64,000 bases of DNA from Ardenticatenaceae bacterium (GTDB lineage: Bacteria > Chloroflexota > Anaerolineae > Promineifilales > Promineifilaceae): the NCBI GenBank assembly GCA_020634455.1, contig JACKBQ010000002.1, positions 682,001 to 746,000 on the forward strand, given 5' to 3'. The notes beneath the pieces were generated by a model that saw only the letters and a program-made list of their open reading frames with translations, searched no databases and had not been told where the DNA came from. Of this stretch, positions 1 to 8,562 are shown piece after piece. Position 1 is the first letter of the stretch, and every line of letters starts with the position of its first letter. The position numbers and the translations under genes are program-made.

Positions 1-2
1 TC

Positions 3-1529
3 GTTAGCCAGTTAGAAGCTGCTTTCAACGTTTCAGAAGACACGGTTTGGATTCTTTTTGTACTCAGCATTTTTCTGTTTGCCCTCATGGGTCTTGTCAG
101 CCAGGCACTCAAATGGCGCAAAGCAACTGTCGTAGAAAAACAGCAAACCAGGCTCGTTTTGTTTGCCTTCGGCTTATTTATCGCCTTGCCCTTTTTGCAA
201 TCCATCATCGGCTTCTGGGTTGGGGATGAGCCTTTGCTCCATTTCCTTTGGCTCCATCTGTTTTTGCTTGGATCTACTTTAATACCCATCACGATTGGTA
301 TTTCCGTTTTGCGCTTTCGTTTGTGGCAAATGGACGTTTTGCTCAATCGCACGTTGGTTTACGGGGGGGCAACGGCCGTTATTCTGCTGCTTTACATATT
401 TGCCGTCGGTGTGACGGGCACTCTCTTTCGTGGCGATAGCAATTTGTTGGTGGCGGTACTGGTGACTGGCTTGGTGGCGGTACTTTTTGAACCCTTGAGG
501 CGACAGTTACAGAGCCGTGTAAACCGGTTGATGTACCGCCAACGAGACGATCCGATGACCGTCATCGCCGCTTTGGGGAAACAGCTGGAACAAACGGCCG
601 TTCCCAGCGAAATTCTGCCAACCCTTGTGCAAACAATTGCCCAAACAGTGAAACTGCCCTATGTGGCCGTTGCCCATAAAAAAGAAGAAGCCCTTAAGAT
701 TCTGGCTTCCGCTGGGGAAGCTGGCGACCTGCCAGTACAAACTTTCCCGCTGGTTTACCAATCGGCTACCATTGGGCAGCTGCTGGTAGCGCCGCGCAGC
801 CTGGGCGAAGCGTTTACGCCAGCCGAGATGCGACTCTTGCAAAATGTGGCCCGGCAGGCAGGAACGGCCGTGTACGCCACCCAGCTCACCACCGATTTGC
901 AGCATTCCCGTGAACAGTTGGTCACGGCTCGTGAGGAAGAACGCCGCCGCCTGCGCCGCGACTTGCACGATGGTCTGGGGCCCCAGCTGGCCACGCTTAG
1001 TCTAAAACTGGACGCGGCCCGCAACCAGTTAGCCCATGACCCGGCTGCGGGTAATCAATTATTGGATGAGCTAAAACGCGACCTGCACGCTGCGATTAGC
1101 GATATTCGCCGGGTGGCCCACGATTTGCGACCACCTGCGCTGGATCAGCTGGGATTGCTGTCGGCTATTCGGGAAGTTGCGGCCCAAAACAGCGCCAACG
1201 GTTTAACGATTTTGGTAGCAGCGCCGGACGCTCTGCCTCCTCTGGCCGCCGCTGTGGAAGTTGCCGCCTATCGCATTGCTGTGGAAGCCATCACCAACTG
1301 TGTGCGCCACGCCCAAGCTACAGTTTGCCAAGTCTCTCTGGCGCTGGACGCCGATCTGAGATTAGAAATCCGCGATGATGGCTGTGGGCTGCCAGCCGCG
1401 TTTCCGGCTGGTGTGGGCCTGGCATCCATGCAAGAGCGTACGGCCGAATTAGGCGGCTCTTTTGAGATTGAATCGGCCATTGGCGCGGGAACGGCCGTTG
1501 TCGTCCATTTGCCGATCGCCCAGGTTTGA
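3..1529 (+). CDS. Sensor histidine kinase, NarL/LiaS type, 5' end outside window
   Basis: The frame is open to the left edge, so the N-terminus is missing; about 508 residues are visible. They begin in a membrane domain with at least four hydrophobic segments, followed by the FRLWQMDVLLNRTLVYG block common in this kinase group, then a GAF-like region. The transmitter has a HisKA_3 helix with RRDLHDGLGPQ, whose His is the expected phosphorylation site, and an ATPase domain with N-box ITNCVRHAQA and G-box RDDGCGLP. The response regulator at 2357 is the likely partner, with a methyltransferase gene between them. The signal sensed cannot be read from the sequence. Confidence 0.92.
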   Translation, partial: VSQLEAAFNVSEDTVWILFVLSIFLFALMGLVSQALKWRKATVVEKQQTRLVLFAFGLFIALPFLQSIIGFWVGDEPLLHFLWLHLFLLGSTLIPITIGISVLRFRLWQMDVLLNRTLVYGGATAVILLLYIFAVGVTGTLFRGDSNLLVAVLVTGLVAVLFEPLRRQLQSRVNRLMYRQRDDPMTVIAALGKQLEQTAVPSEILPTLVQTIAQTVKLPYVAVAHKKEEALKILASAGEAGDLPVQTFPLVYQSATIGQLLVAPRSLGEAFTPAEMRLLQNVARQAGTAVYATQLTTDLQHSREQLVTAREEERRRLRRDLHDGLGPQLATLSLKLDAARNQLAHDPAAGNQLLDELKRDLHAAISDIRRVAHDLRPPALDQLGLLSAIREVAAQNSANGLTILVAAPDALPPLAAAVEVAAYRIAVEAITNCVRHAQATVCQVSLALDADLRLEIRDDGCGLPAAFPAGVGLASMQERTAELGGSFEIESAIGAGTAVVVHLPIAQV

Positions 1530-1559
1530 AACAAGGCAACCGTGTTTTCTGGTGGGAAA

Positions 1560-2351
1560 ATGATGAATGATCCATGGAATTTAGGTGACGTGTATGACCA
1601 ATTTATGGGTCGTTGGAGCCGCCCGGTGGCACAGGCGTTTTTGAATTGGCTAGATTGCCCGGTAAACGGCCGTTGGTTAGATGCGGGCTGCGGCACAGGG
1701 GCACTCTGCGAGATGATTGTTCAACTAACCAAACCAAAAAGCGTGACAGGCATTGATTTTTCCGAGGGGTTTATCCGTCACGCGCAAGGAGTACACCCTG
1801 ACCCCGTTTATCATTTTCGGGCGGGCAGTGCGTCGGCGTTGCCTGTGCCCAATAATGAATTTGATCAGGTTGTCTCCGGATTGGCGCTAAATTTTTTCCC
1901 ACAGCTGGAAACGGCCGTTTCTGAAATGTGTCGGGTGGTCAAGCCGGGCGGGACGGTGGCTGCCTACGTTTGGGATTATGCAGGCGATATGCAAATGCTG
2001 CGTATTTTTTGGGATGCAGCTATTTTTCTGGATTCAGAAGCCAGCAGTTTAGATGAAGGCAATCGTTTTCCTATTTGCCAACCGGAACCGCTGAGGGCTT
2101 TGTTTACCAATGCGGGGTTGCAAACGGTCTCTGTAAAACCTTTGGACACAACGGCCGTTTTCAAAAACTTTGATGATTATTGGCGGCCGTTTTTAGGCGA
2201 AAATGGCCCAGCCCCAGGTTATGTTGCCGGGCGCACACCGGAGCAAAAAACAAGACTGGCAGAACTTCTTGGCCAGCGCTTACCGATTCAGCCAGATGGC
2301 ACAATTCCTCTAAAGATGCGTGCCTGGGCTGCCCGTGGTGTAAAAGCGTAA
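1560..2351 (+). CDS. SAM-dependent class I methyltransferase
   Basis: About 263 residues. The SAM-binding motif I is WLDAGCGTGALC near residue 40, followed by the acidic end of strand 2 in GIDFSEGFI and a motif near PGGTVAAYVWDY, as in Methyltransf_11/UbiE-like enzymes. A GTG at 1542 is possible, but the ATG at 1560 follows a GGTGGG ribosome site and is preferred; ATG 1563 is equally possible. The substrate is unknown. The gene lies 30 bases after the kinase and 5 bases before the response regulator, so the three are probably co-transcribed. Nothing in the sequence shows whether it methylates a signalling component or a small molecule. Confidence 0.85.
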   Translation: MMNDPWNLGDVYDQFMGRWSRPVAQAFLNWLDCPVNGRWLDAGCGTGALCEMIVQLTKPKSVTGIDFSEGFIRHAQGVHPDPVYHFRAGSASALPVPNNEFDQVVSGLALNFFPQLETAVSEMCRVVKPGGTVAAYVWDYAGDMQMLRIFWDAAIFLDSEASSLDEGNRFPICQPEPLRALFTNAGLQTVSVKPLDTTAVFKNFDDYWRPFLGENGPAPGYVAGRTPEQKTRLAELLGQRLPIQPDGTIPLKMRAWAARGVKA

Positions 2352-2356
2352 ATCAT

Positions 2357-2998
2357 ATGGAACCCATTCGCATTCTCATTGCCGACGATCACACTTTGTT
2401 TCGCACGGGCCTGAAGGCTTTGTTTGGCTCTTTGGCGGAAACGGCCGTTGTGGGGGAAGCCGAGTCTGGCCAGGAAGCAGTGGCCCAGGCCGAAGCGCTT
2501 CAGCCAGATGTTGTCCTCATGGATATTCAAATGCCAGGCCTGAACGGCATCGACGCCGCCCGGCAGATTGTGCAAACCAGTCCGCACATCGGCGTCATCA
2601 TGGTCACCATGTTTGAAGACGATGATTCCGTGTTTGCCGCCATGCGGGCCGGGGCGCGGGGCTACGTGCTAAAAGGCGCGGATCAAGAAGAGATGTTGCG
2701 CGTCATTCAAGCCGTGGCCCGTGGTGAAGCGCTGTTTGGCCCAGCCATCGCCTTGCGCCTGACTTCTTTTTTTAACCGCAGCAAAACGATAGCTTCCGAC
2801 GCCTTTCCGGATTTAACTTATCGGGAGCAAGAACTGCTCCATTTGCTGGCCCAAGGGCTAAGCAATCAAGAAATTGCCGCCAGATTGGTTATTACTAACA
2901 AAACAGTACGCAATCATCTCTCCAATATTTTCAACAAAATGCAGGTTACCGACCGCGTTCAAGCCATCATTCAGGCGCGGAATGCTGGTCTGGGGTGA
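2357..2998 (+). CDS. NarL/FixJ-type response regulator
   Basis: 213 residues starting at the ATG of MEPIRILIADDH; the frame is open further upstream, but that part overlaps the methyltransferase. The receiver domain has the acidic pair D10/D11, phosphoacceptor D56 in VVLMD, and K106 in GYVLKGA. A LuxR-type helix-turn-helix follows from about residue 148 (LTYREQELLHLLAQGLSNQEIA). It is the DNA-binding output partner expected for the HisKA_3 kinase at the start of the window. Its last 32 bases overlap the end of the convergent BTAD regulator gene, so transcription of the two could interfere. Confidence 0.94.
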   Translation: MEPIRILIADDHTLFRTGLKALFGSLAETAVVGEAESGQEAVAQAEALQPDVVLMDIQMPGLNGIDAARQIVQTSPHIGVIMVTMFEDDDSVFAAMRAGARGYVLKGADQEEMLRVIQAVARGEALFGPAIALRLTSFFNRSKTIASDAFPDLTYREQELLHLLAQGLSNQEIAARLVITNKTVRNHLSNIFNKMQVTDRVQAIIQARNAGLG

Positions 2999-5900
2999 TA
3001 TCCATCTTGTCAAGCGCGGCCCGATGCCTTTGCAAGGCGCGATGGCTGGGGATGGCGTTGAGAAACGTTTCGCGAATAGCCGGGTCAGTGAGGGCATCGG
3101 CGCGTTTGTAGAGCCACGCTGCGCCTTGTTGTAGCCACGGAGTGGCGCTCGAATTCCCTTCAACAAGCAGAGCGAGGCCATAGCAAGTCAGGAAGAGGCG
3201 TACCGGGTCATTGGCTCCGTGCAGATCGTGGTTGGGCAACTGCGCGTGGAGGAGGGCAACGGCCGTTTCTGCCTCCGCATATTTACCTAGTGCCATAAGC
3301 ACCCGAACCTGCCCCGCCATCGCTTCTAGCTGCCGCGAGGTGTCGCCCAGCTTGGTCCAGTCAGCAAGCGCCTGTTCGTAGGCGGTTTGGGCGGCGAGCC
3401 ATTCACCCAGCCCGCACAGGTTGTGGCCTAAAAAGATATGGGCAAAGGCAATTTCACGAATTGCGCTTTCCGCCTGGGCCAGTTCCAGCGCTTCTTCACA
3501 CAGGAAACGGCCGTTTTCCCATTCCCCCTGCATCCCCGCCAAATGTCCCATGTGGGCCAGCACGTTGCTTTGCGCCTGTTTAATGTTCAGCTGGCGCAGC
3601 AGCTCCAGCGATTGTTGGTAGAAGGGCGCGCACCGCTCAAATTGCCCCAAACGGAGCCATAAATCGCCTGTGTTGCTGAGGACGCTGGCCAGATCGTAGA
3701 GACGGCCGTTTTCTTCCGATAGTTGGCGCTGGCGGGTCAAATAGGCCAACGCCTGCTCATAACGCCCTTCGTAGGTGGCGATGTGTCCCAAAAAGCCGAT
3801 GACGCTTACTTCCAGCAAGCGATCGCCGATGTTTTGGGCCACTTCAACGATCGGTTCCGCATAGGTGCGGGACTCTGCCAGCGCCTGCTGCTCTTTTTTC
3901 AAGATGGCCAGAAAGTAGTGGGTGCGGCTCAGGCTGCGGATGTCGTTGGCTTGCTGATGTAGTTCCACCGAGTGTAGTGCCAACTGTTCGGCCGTGGCCA
4001 GATTGGCCTGCCGCCACGCATTGGCCGCCTGAGAGCGGGCAATCATCCCGGCCAGATTGGCCTGGCCCAGCCGTTGGGCGATCTGGTACGCCGCCGCCAG
4101 CTCTTTTTCGGCGTTGGCGTAGCTGCCCGTGCGCCAAAAATATTGCCCCAAGCGAAAACGGCCGTACGCCACCAACAGTTCATCCCCCACTTGTAAAGCA
4201 AGCTCGATGCAGGTCTGTGCCGCCGCTAGCATCGCGTCCAGGCTGGTCAGTTCATAAAGCAGCGTGGCGTGCTCGGCAGCGAGGGCGGCCTGAAGCTGGG
4301 GCCAATCGGCCAAACGGCGGCGGGCGGCTTGCAGCAGCACGTCCCCTTCACGGAACAGCCCGGTGTAGTTCCAGTATGCGCCCAGCGCAGGGATGGCGGG
4401 GAACAGGTCGGTGGGAAGCAGCCGTTCCACTGCCCACTGCCACGCTTTGAGTACATTTTCTGTCTCTGCCTGAGTTTGCTGTAAGGCGATTTGCGGCTCT
4501 GGGCCAAAAAATAACGGTGTGCGTCGGGCCATGCGGGCCAGGTAGTGGCGCGCGTGCCGATCTTGCAGCGCCTCCGGTTCGATGGCTTGTTCCGCCAACT
4601 TGCTCTGGGCAAAGGTGCGCAGCAGCTCGTGCAGGTGGTAATAGTCGCCACCGTGGTGCTGCACCAGCGATTTGTCGATGAGGGCGAACAGGTTAGCGGG
4701 CTGGCTGTTGGTGACGGCGCGTACCCCATCGAGCTGGAAGCTGCCCTGAAACACAGAAAGTTGGGCCAGCGTGTTCCGCTCGTCCGGGGTGAGCAGCTGC
4801 CAGGAGTAGTTAAAGACGGCTTGCAGGCTGCGGTGGCGCTCTGGCACATCTTGCGGGGCGCGGGCCAGGTGCAGCAGGTTGCTTTGCAGGTCGGCAGCGA
4901 TGGCTTCCAGCGACAGCCAGCGGGTCCAGTCGGCCATCAGCTCAATGCCCAATGGCAGGCCGTTGACAAAGCGGCAGAGGGCCACAATTTGCGGCAAGTT
5001 TTCCGGGGTGAGCAGGTTGCGCCCGGTGGCCCGCTCGGCCCGTTCGGCAAAAAGTTGCAGGCTGTCGGCGTGAACGGCCGTTGCCCAAGCCGCATCTTCT
5101 GGTAGCGCCAACCCTTCCAGCCGAAAAATGCGCTCGGCCTGAATTTTGAGGGGTTCGCGAGATGTGGCCAGCACGGCCGTCTGAGGGGCGGTGGCCAGCA
5201 GGTTGAGCAGCAGCCCGGCGGCGGCCAGCAGCGGCTCGAAGTTGTCCAAAATGAGGAGGACGTGCTGCTGGCGCAGGTAGTTGACGAGCTGCTGTTTGGG
5301 CGGTTCGCCGGGGGCAAAGTTTAGCCCCAGCGCGGCGGCGATGGCGCTGGCGACGCTGTCTTCGGCATCGGTGGCGGGGGTGCTTTCCACACCCGCCAGA
5401 GGGACAAACCAGGTGCCGTGGGGGAAGTGGGGCCGCAGCTGTTCGGCGGCGGCCAGAGCCAGCCGGGTTTTGCCCACACCGCCCTCGCCCAGGATGGTGA
5501 TGAGTCGGGAACGGCCGTCTTGCAGCAATTTTGTCAGGGTTTCCAGCTCCTGACTGCGGCCGATGAAGGGGGTGAATTGGGTGGGGAGGTTGCTTGGGGA
5601 TGACGGGGTGAAGGGGTGAAGGGGTGACAAGGTGACAAGGTGACTGGGTGATGTGGTGTCACCTTGCCACCTTGTCACCTTGTCACCCATTATTTTTTCA
5701 TACAGCGCTGTTGTTTCCGTGGCGGGTTGCACACCCAGCTCCTCATCCAGCAGGCGGCGGCAGGTTTCGTATTGGGCCAGGGCGGCGCTGCGCTGGCCGG
5801 CGGCGGCGAGGAGCAGCATGAGCTGGCGGTGGGTTTCTTCGTGCCACGGTTCGATGGTGAGCAGTTGGCGGGCGGCCTGGATGCCGGGGAGGGCCTGTTG

Positions 5901-6419
5901 GGTGTGAACAGCCGTTTCCACAAGCTGGTAAAGGTGGGTAACGGCCGTTTGTCGCAGTCGCTCCCGCACACCTTCGGCCCAGGTCTCAAATTCGGGCGCG
6001 TTGGGCAGATCAAAACCCGCGAGGAAATCGCCGCGATACCAAGCAAAGGGGGACTGGAGATTGGAGACTAGAGATTGGCCCAATCTCCAGTCTCCAGTCT
6101 CCAATCTCCTTTCAAACTCAGCCGCATCGAGCCAGAAACCTGCCAGGGCCACGTCCAGCCGGGTGGTGAGCAGGTTGGTTTCGGGCAGGATTTTGCGCAG
6201 CTTGCTGAGGGTGAGGCGCAGGTTGGCGCGGGCGCTTTCTTCGGGCAGGTCGCCCCAGAGCAGCCCGGCCAGGGACGTGCGGCTATGGGCGCGTCGGGTG
6301 ACGGCCAGGTAGACCAGCAGGGCTTGTCCCTTGAGAGAGATGAGATCGGCGGTTAACGGCCGTTCCCCAAATTGCAGAATCGGGCTGCCCAAAACGGAAA
6401 TTCGCAAAGTCTCTACCAA
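2967..6419 (-). CDS. BTAD / NB-ARC / TPR transcriptional regulator (SARP-MalT-like)
   Basis: 1150 residues. The N-terminus (1-90) is an OmpR-type winged helix (ISLKGQALLVYLAV, ARANLRLTLSKLRKIL). A bacterial transcriptional activator domain runs to about 240. An NB-ARC-type ATPase follows, with Walker A GEGGVGKT near 311 and Walker B HVLLILDNFEPL, and the C-terminal half is TPR-like. Such proteins act as ATP-dependent switches; the target and ligand are unknown. Two stretches of inverted repeat DNA are read in frame as low-complexity linkers: residues about 108-124 (GDWRLGQSLVSNLQSPF) and about 245-278 (rich in S, T and P). The gene is convergent with the response regulator and overlaps it by 32 bases. 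Confidence 0.9.
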   Translation of the reverse strand: MVETLRISVLGSPILQFGERPLTADLISLKGQALLVYLAVTRRAHSRTSLAGLLWGDLPEESARANLRLTLSKLRKILPETNLLTTRLDVALAGFWLDAAEFERRLETGDWRLGQSLVSNLQSPFAWYRGDFLAGFDLPNAPEFETWAEGVRERLRQTAVTHLYQLVETAVHTQQALPGIQAARQLLTIEPWHEETHRQLMLLLAAAGQRSAALAQYETCRRLLDEELGVQPATETTALYEKIMGDKVTRWQGDTTSPSHLVTLSPLHPFTPSSPSNLPTQFTPFIGRSQELETLTKLLQDGRSRLITILGEGGVGKTRLALAAAEQLRPHFPHGTWFVPLAGVESTPATDAEDSVASAIAAALGLNFAPGEPPKQQLVNYLRQQHVLLILDNFEPLLAAAGLLLNLLATAPQTAVLATSREPLKIQAERIFRLEGLALPEDAAWATAVHADSLQLFAERAERATGRNLLTPENLPQIVALCRFVNGLPLGIELMADWTRWLSLEAIAADLQSNLLHLARAPQDVPERHRSLQAVFNYSWQLLTPDERNTLAQLSVFQGSFQLDGVRAVTNSQPANLFALIDKSLVQHHGGDYYHLHELLRTFAQSKLAEQAIEPEALQDRHARHYLARMARRTPLFFGPEPQIALQQTQAETENVLKAWQWAVERLLPTDLFPAIPALGAYWNYTGLFREGDVLLQAARRRLADWPQLQAALAAEHATLLYELTSLDAMLAAAQTCIELALQVGDELLVAYGRFRLGQYFWRTGSYANAEKELAAAYQIAQRLGQANLAGMIARSQAANAWRQANLATAEQLALHSVELHQQANDIRSLSRTHYFLAILKKEQQALAESRTYAEPIVEVAQNIGDRLLEVSVIGFLGHIATYEGRYEQALAYLTRQRQLSEENGRLYDLASVLSNTGDLWLRLGQFERCAPFYQQSLELLRQLNIKQAQSNVLAHMGHLAGMQGEWENGRFLCEEALELAQAESAIREIAFAHIFLGHNLCGLGEWLAAQTAYEQALADWTKLGDTSRQLEAMAGQVRVLMALGKYAEAETAVALLHAQLPNHDLHGANDPVRLFLTCYGLALLVEGNSSATPWLQQGAAWLYKRADALTDPAIRETFLNAIPSHRALQRHRAALDKMDITPDQHSAPE
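5622..5688. repeat. 21-bp inverted repeat inside the BTAD regulator gene
   Basis: Bases 5622-5642 (GGGTGACAAGG then TGACAAGGTG) are the exact reverse complement of 5668-5688. The unit GTGACAAG is repeated in tandem within each arm. The element is read in frame as the linker between the BTAD and NB-ARC domains, so the gene tolerates it. Confidence 0.9.
6056..6109. repeat. Inverted repeat of the GGAGACTGG family inside the BTAD regulator gene
   Basis: The left arm 6056-6078 (GGAGATTGGAGACT...) pairs with the right arm 6080-6109, which carries one extra 7-base unit. The tandem unit is GGAGA(C/T)T. It is read in frame as part of the BTAD domain. The same family recurs in the spacer at 31894-31946. 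Confidence 0.85.
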
Positions 6420-6505
6420 ATTCTATCCTCGATAAACGGTAGAAATACGATTGAAAAATGATGGGCGTATAAGCTGCAAAGTATAACCAAATTTGTATGA
6501 ATGAA

Positions 6506-6590
6506 AATCAACAGATTTCGCAGATTGCCGCAGATTGCGGACAGATTTCTCTCTGTTTTCTCTGTGACCTCTGTGGCAAATTAATTTTTG
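6506..6590. repeat. Dispersed CAGATT / CTCTGTG-type spacer repeat
   Basis: The 183-base spacer between the divergent regulator and oxidoreductase genes carries tandem CAGATTTCGCAGATT units followed by CTCTGTTTTCTCTGTGACCT. The 21 bases at 6506-6526 recur exactly, in reverse orientation, at 10526-10546, and a 16-base core recurs at 46459-46474. This marks a genome-wide repeat family. Any promoter for the two divergent genes must share this spacer. Confidence 0.8.
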
Positions 6591-6602
6591 AAGGAGTGAA
6601 CT

Positions 6603-7835
6603 ATGTATGACGCAATTGTAGTTGGGGCACGCTGCGCCGGGGCGGCGACGGCGATGTTGTTGGGCCGGTTGGGGCATAAGGTGCTGCTGGTGGATAAAAC
6701 GGCCGTTGGCACCGACATCCCCCACGGCCATTTTATTCACCGGCTGGGTCCGCAGCGGTTGGCCAAATGGGGCGTGCTGGATGATGTGGTTGCCACCGGC
6801 TGCCCGCTGGTAACGGACATCACCATGAGCCTGGGCGGCATACCGCTGCACGGCAAAAATCTGCGGGTGGATGGCATTCCGTTTGGCATTGCCCCCCGCC
6901 GCAGCGCTCTGGACAAGGTGCTGGTGGATCATGCCGTGGCGGCAGGCGTGGAACTGCACGACCAGTTTTTGGTGGAGGATTTTTTGCGGGATGGCGACCG
7001 GATCACGGGTATTCGCGGGCGGGATTTGGTCAGCGGCCAGCGGGTTGAAGCGTTGGCGCAGATCGTGATTGGGGCAGACGGCCGTAATTCCAAGCTGGCC
7101 CAGGCGGTGAACGCGCCAACCTACGAAGCGATGCCGTCTGTTTCTTGCTACTACTTTTCCTACTGGTCCGGCGTGCCAATGGCCGAGCTGCAACTGCACG
7201 TGGGGCGTGACTTTGTCATTTTTGCCTTTCCCACCAACGACAATTTGCTTGGTTTGTTTGTGGCCTGGCCGATTGAGCGGTTTGCCGACGTGCGCCGCGA
7301 CATTGAAACCGCGTTCATGGCTGTCATTGATCAGGTGCCGACGTTGGCGGCGCAGGTGCGGGCCGGGGAGCGTGTTGAGAAGTTTTACGGCACGGCCGAT
7401 TTGCCCAACTTTTTCCGCAAGCCGTACGGTCCCGGCTGGGCATTGGTGGGTGATGCCGGGCATCACAAGGACCCGTTCCTGGCGGTGGGCATTGCCGACG
7501 CGCTGCGGGATGCGGAGCTGGTGGCGCAGGCGGTGCATGAGGGGCTGGTGGGGGAACGGCCGTTCGCCGAAGCCCTGGCCGATTTTGAGCAGAAGCGCAA
7601 CGAAACTTCCCTACCGTTGTACCAGGAAAATCTGGCACTGGCTACCTTTACGCCCCCGCCGCCAGAGCAGCGCCAAATTCGCCAGGCGCTGGTGGAAAAT
7701 GGCAACCAGGCCGACACCAACGCTTTTTACAAAGCAATTTTAGGTCTGGCCGCGCCAGAAACCTTCTTTAACCCGGACAATATCGGCCGGATTATGCAGC
7801 AAGCGGCACAGCAGCCCTCTGCGGTGCTGTTGTAG
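6603..7835 (+). CDS. FAD-dependent oxidoreductase, geranylgeranyl reductase / PHBH-like fold
   Basis: 410 residues with a good AAGGAG ribosome site 8 bases before the ATG. The N-terminus is a Rossmann FAD site in a slightly divergent form, DAIVVGARCAGAATAMLL, ending in the acidic LLVDK. The second FAD contact is GADGRNSKLAQAV near 155, and the GD motif is GWALVGDAGHHKDPFLAVGIADAL near 280. This order is typical of the NAD(P)/FAD monooxygenase/reductase superfamily. The substrate is not evident. It stands alone between two genes on the other strand. A 371-residue open frame on the opposite strand is a coding shadow. Confidence 0.85.
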   Translation: MYDAIVVGARCAGAATAMLLGRLGHKVLLVDKTAVGTDIPHGHFIHRLGPQRLAKWGVLDDVVATGCPLVTDITMSLGGIPLHGKNLRVDGIPFGIAPRRSALDKVLVDHAVAAGVELHDQFLVEDFLRDGDRITGIRGRDLVSGQRVEALAQIVIGADGRNSKLAQAVNAPTYEAMPSVSCYYFSYWSGVPMAELQLHVGRDFVIFAFPTNDNLLGLFVAWPIERFADVRRDIETAFMAVIDQVPTLAAQVRAGERVEKFYGTADLPNFFRKPYGPGWALVGDAGHHKDPFLAVGIADALRDAELVAQAVHEGLVGERPFAEALADFEQKRNETSLPLYQENLALATFTPPPPEQRQIRQALVENGNQADTNAFYKAILGLAAPETFFNPDNIGRIMQQAAQQPSAVLL

Positions 7836-7931
7836 GAAGATGCACAAATGGTGGCTTGCTTTTATGGCTATGCCGCGTGAAGCCTGGGCAGTTTAGAATG
7901 ACGGCCGTTCACCAACCTAAGCATTAGTCAG

Positions 7932-8175
7932 CTACCTGTTTTGGTAAACATCCTTTCTATGTGCGATGCGAATAATTTCGACAACAAGAACTGAGGCAAA
8001 AACATTGTAGATTACCCGGTAGTTTCCAATGCGGAGCCGCCAAGCATGTTCTGACCCCACTAGCTTGCGGCAGCCCGTTGGGTGTGGATTGGTTTATTTT
8101 TGTAATCGTATCTGTGGGGAGTTTTCTAAGTTCTTTGCGAGCCGATTTTTTCCATTCAATCTGGTAGGAGGCCAT
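7932..8175 (-). pseudogene. Decayed RelE/ParE-type toxin
   Basis: The N-terminal part MASYQIEWKKSARKELRKLP is a clear start for a RelE-family mRNA interferase. After TDTITKI the frame is lost. The remaining RelE features (NPHPTGCRKLVGSEHAW, RLRIGNYRVIYNV, ending HRKDVYQNR and a stop at 7932) lie in a different frame. Several residues expected between the two parts are missing, which suggests a small deletion with a frameshift. If the first frame is followed, a 72-residue product lacking the catalytic C-terminus results. The start overlaps the antitoxin end by 20 bases, the usual toxin-antitoxin arrangement. Confidence 0.8.
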
Positions 8176-8362
8176 CTTTTTTCAGTTCTTCCTTCAATTT
8201 TTCATGAGAAATTGTTAGCTCATCCCGCCGTTCGGCAATGATGGCTAAATCCTCCAAATCCTCCAGCAGCGACTCAAAATCTTCAATGGACAAGATGACG
8301 CTGCTGCGCTCGCCAGATTCGTTGGTGATGTATTGAACTTGCATATCTTTCAGTATCGGCAT
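8156..8362 (-). CDS. RelB/Phd-type antitoxin
   Basis: 68 residues. VQYITNESGERSSVILSIEDFESLLEDLEDLAI is a Phd/YefM-like beginning and the rest is an acidic and basic helix of the kind that wraps a toxin. The AGAGGA site 8 bases before the ATG supports the start; an internal Met at residue 7 is also possible. It should bind the neighbouring RelE-type toxin and repress its own promoter. Since the toxin frame is broken, this may now be an orphan antitoxin, able to neutralise related toxins or simply on its way to loss. Confidence 0.8.
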   Translation of the reverse strand: MPILKDMQVQYITNESGERSSVILSIEDFESLLEDLEDLAIIAERRDELTISHEKLKEELKKDGLLPD

Positions 8363-8394
8363 GGCAAATTCCTCTTAAAAAAGTAAGCATCCAG

Positions 8395-8455
8395 ACTTTT
8401 GAAGCTTTTCCCTGGAGGTTGCTGTGAATTGGTGCAAAACTTCAAAAGCCTCCAG
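8395..8455. other. Interleaved inverted repeats (possible pseudoknot)
   Basis: CTTTTGAAG (8396-8404) pairs with CTTCAAAAG (8440-8448), and CTGGAGG (8412-8418) pairs with CCTCCAG (8449-8455). The two pairings interlock rather than nest, and their right arms are adjacent, as in an H-type pseudoknot. The element lies in the 200-base spacer between the antitoxin promoter side and the peptidase gene end. Confidence 0.5.
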
Positions 8456-8501
8456 AGAATGGCTGCATTTTAGCATACGCTGTCGCCAGCGTACAGAAAA
8501 G

Positions 8502-8541
8502 CCAAAAGAGCCAATCGCTTTTTCAGGATTGGCTCTTTTGG
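8502..8541 (-). terminator. Terminator hairpin after the S9 peptidase gene
   Basis: A perfect 15-bp stem (8502-8516 with 8527-8541) and a 10-base loop, 21 bases downstream of the peptidase stop. On the minus strand the stem is followed by CTTTTC. A second small hairpin (TACGCTG/CAGCGTA, 8476-8493) follows it. Confidence 0.8.
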
Positions 8542-8562
8542 TCTTACGAGGCAGTTGGTTTT

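Noticed and set aside
6506..6590. Possible CRISPR array from short tandem units
   Set aside because: Units are 6-9 bases without spacers of constant length, and no cas gene is near.
6423..7538. 371-codon minus-strand frame opposite the FAD oxidoreductase
   Set aside because: Covers the conserved FAD-binding gene and the repeat-rich spacer; no ribosome site or family motif.
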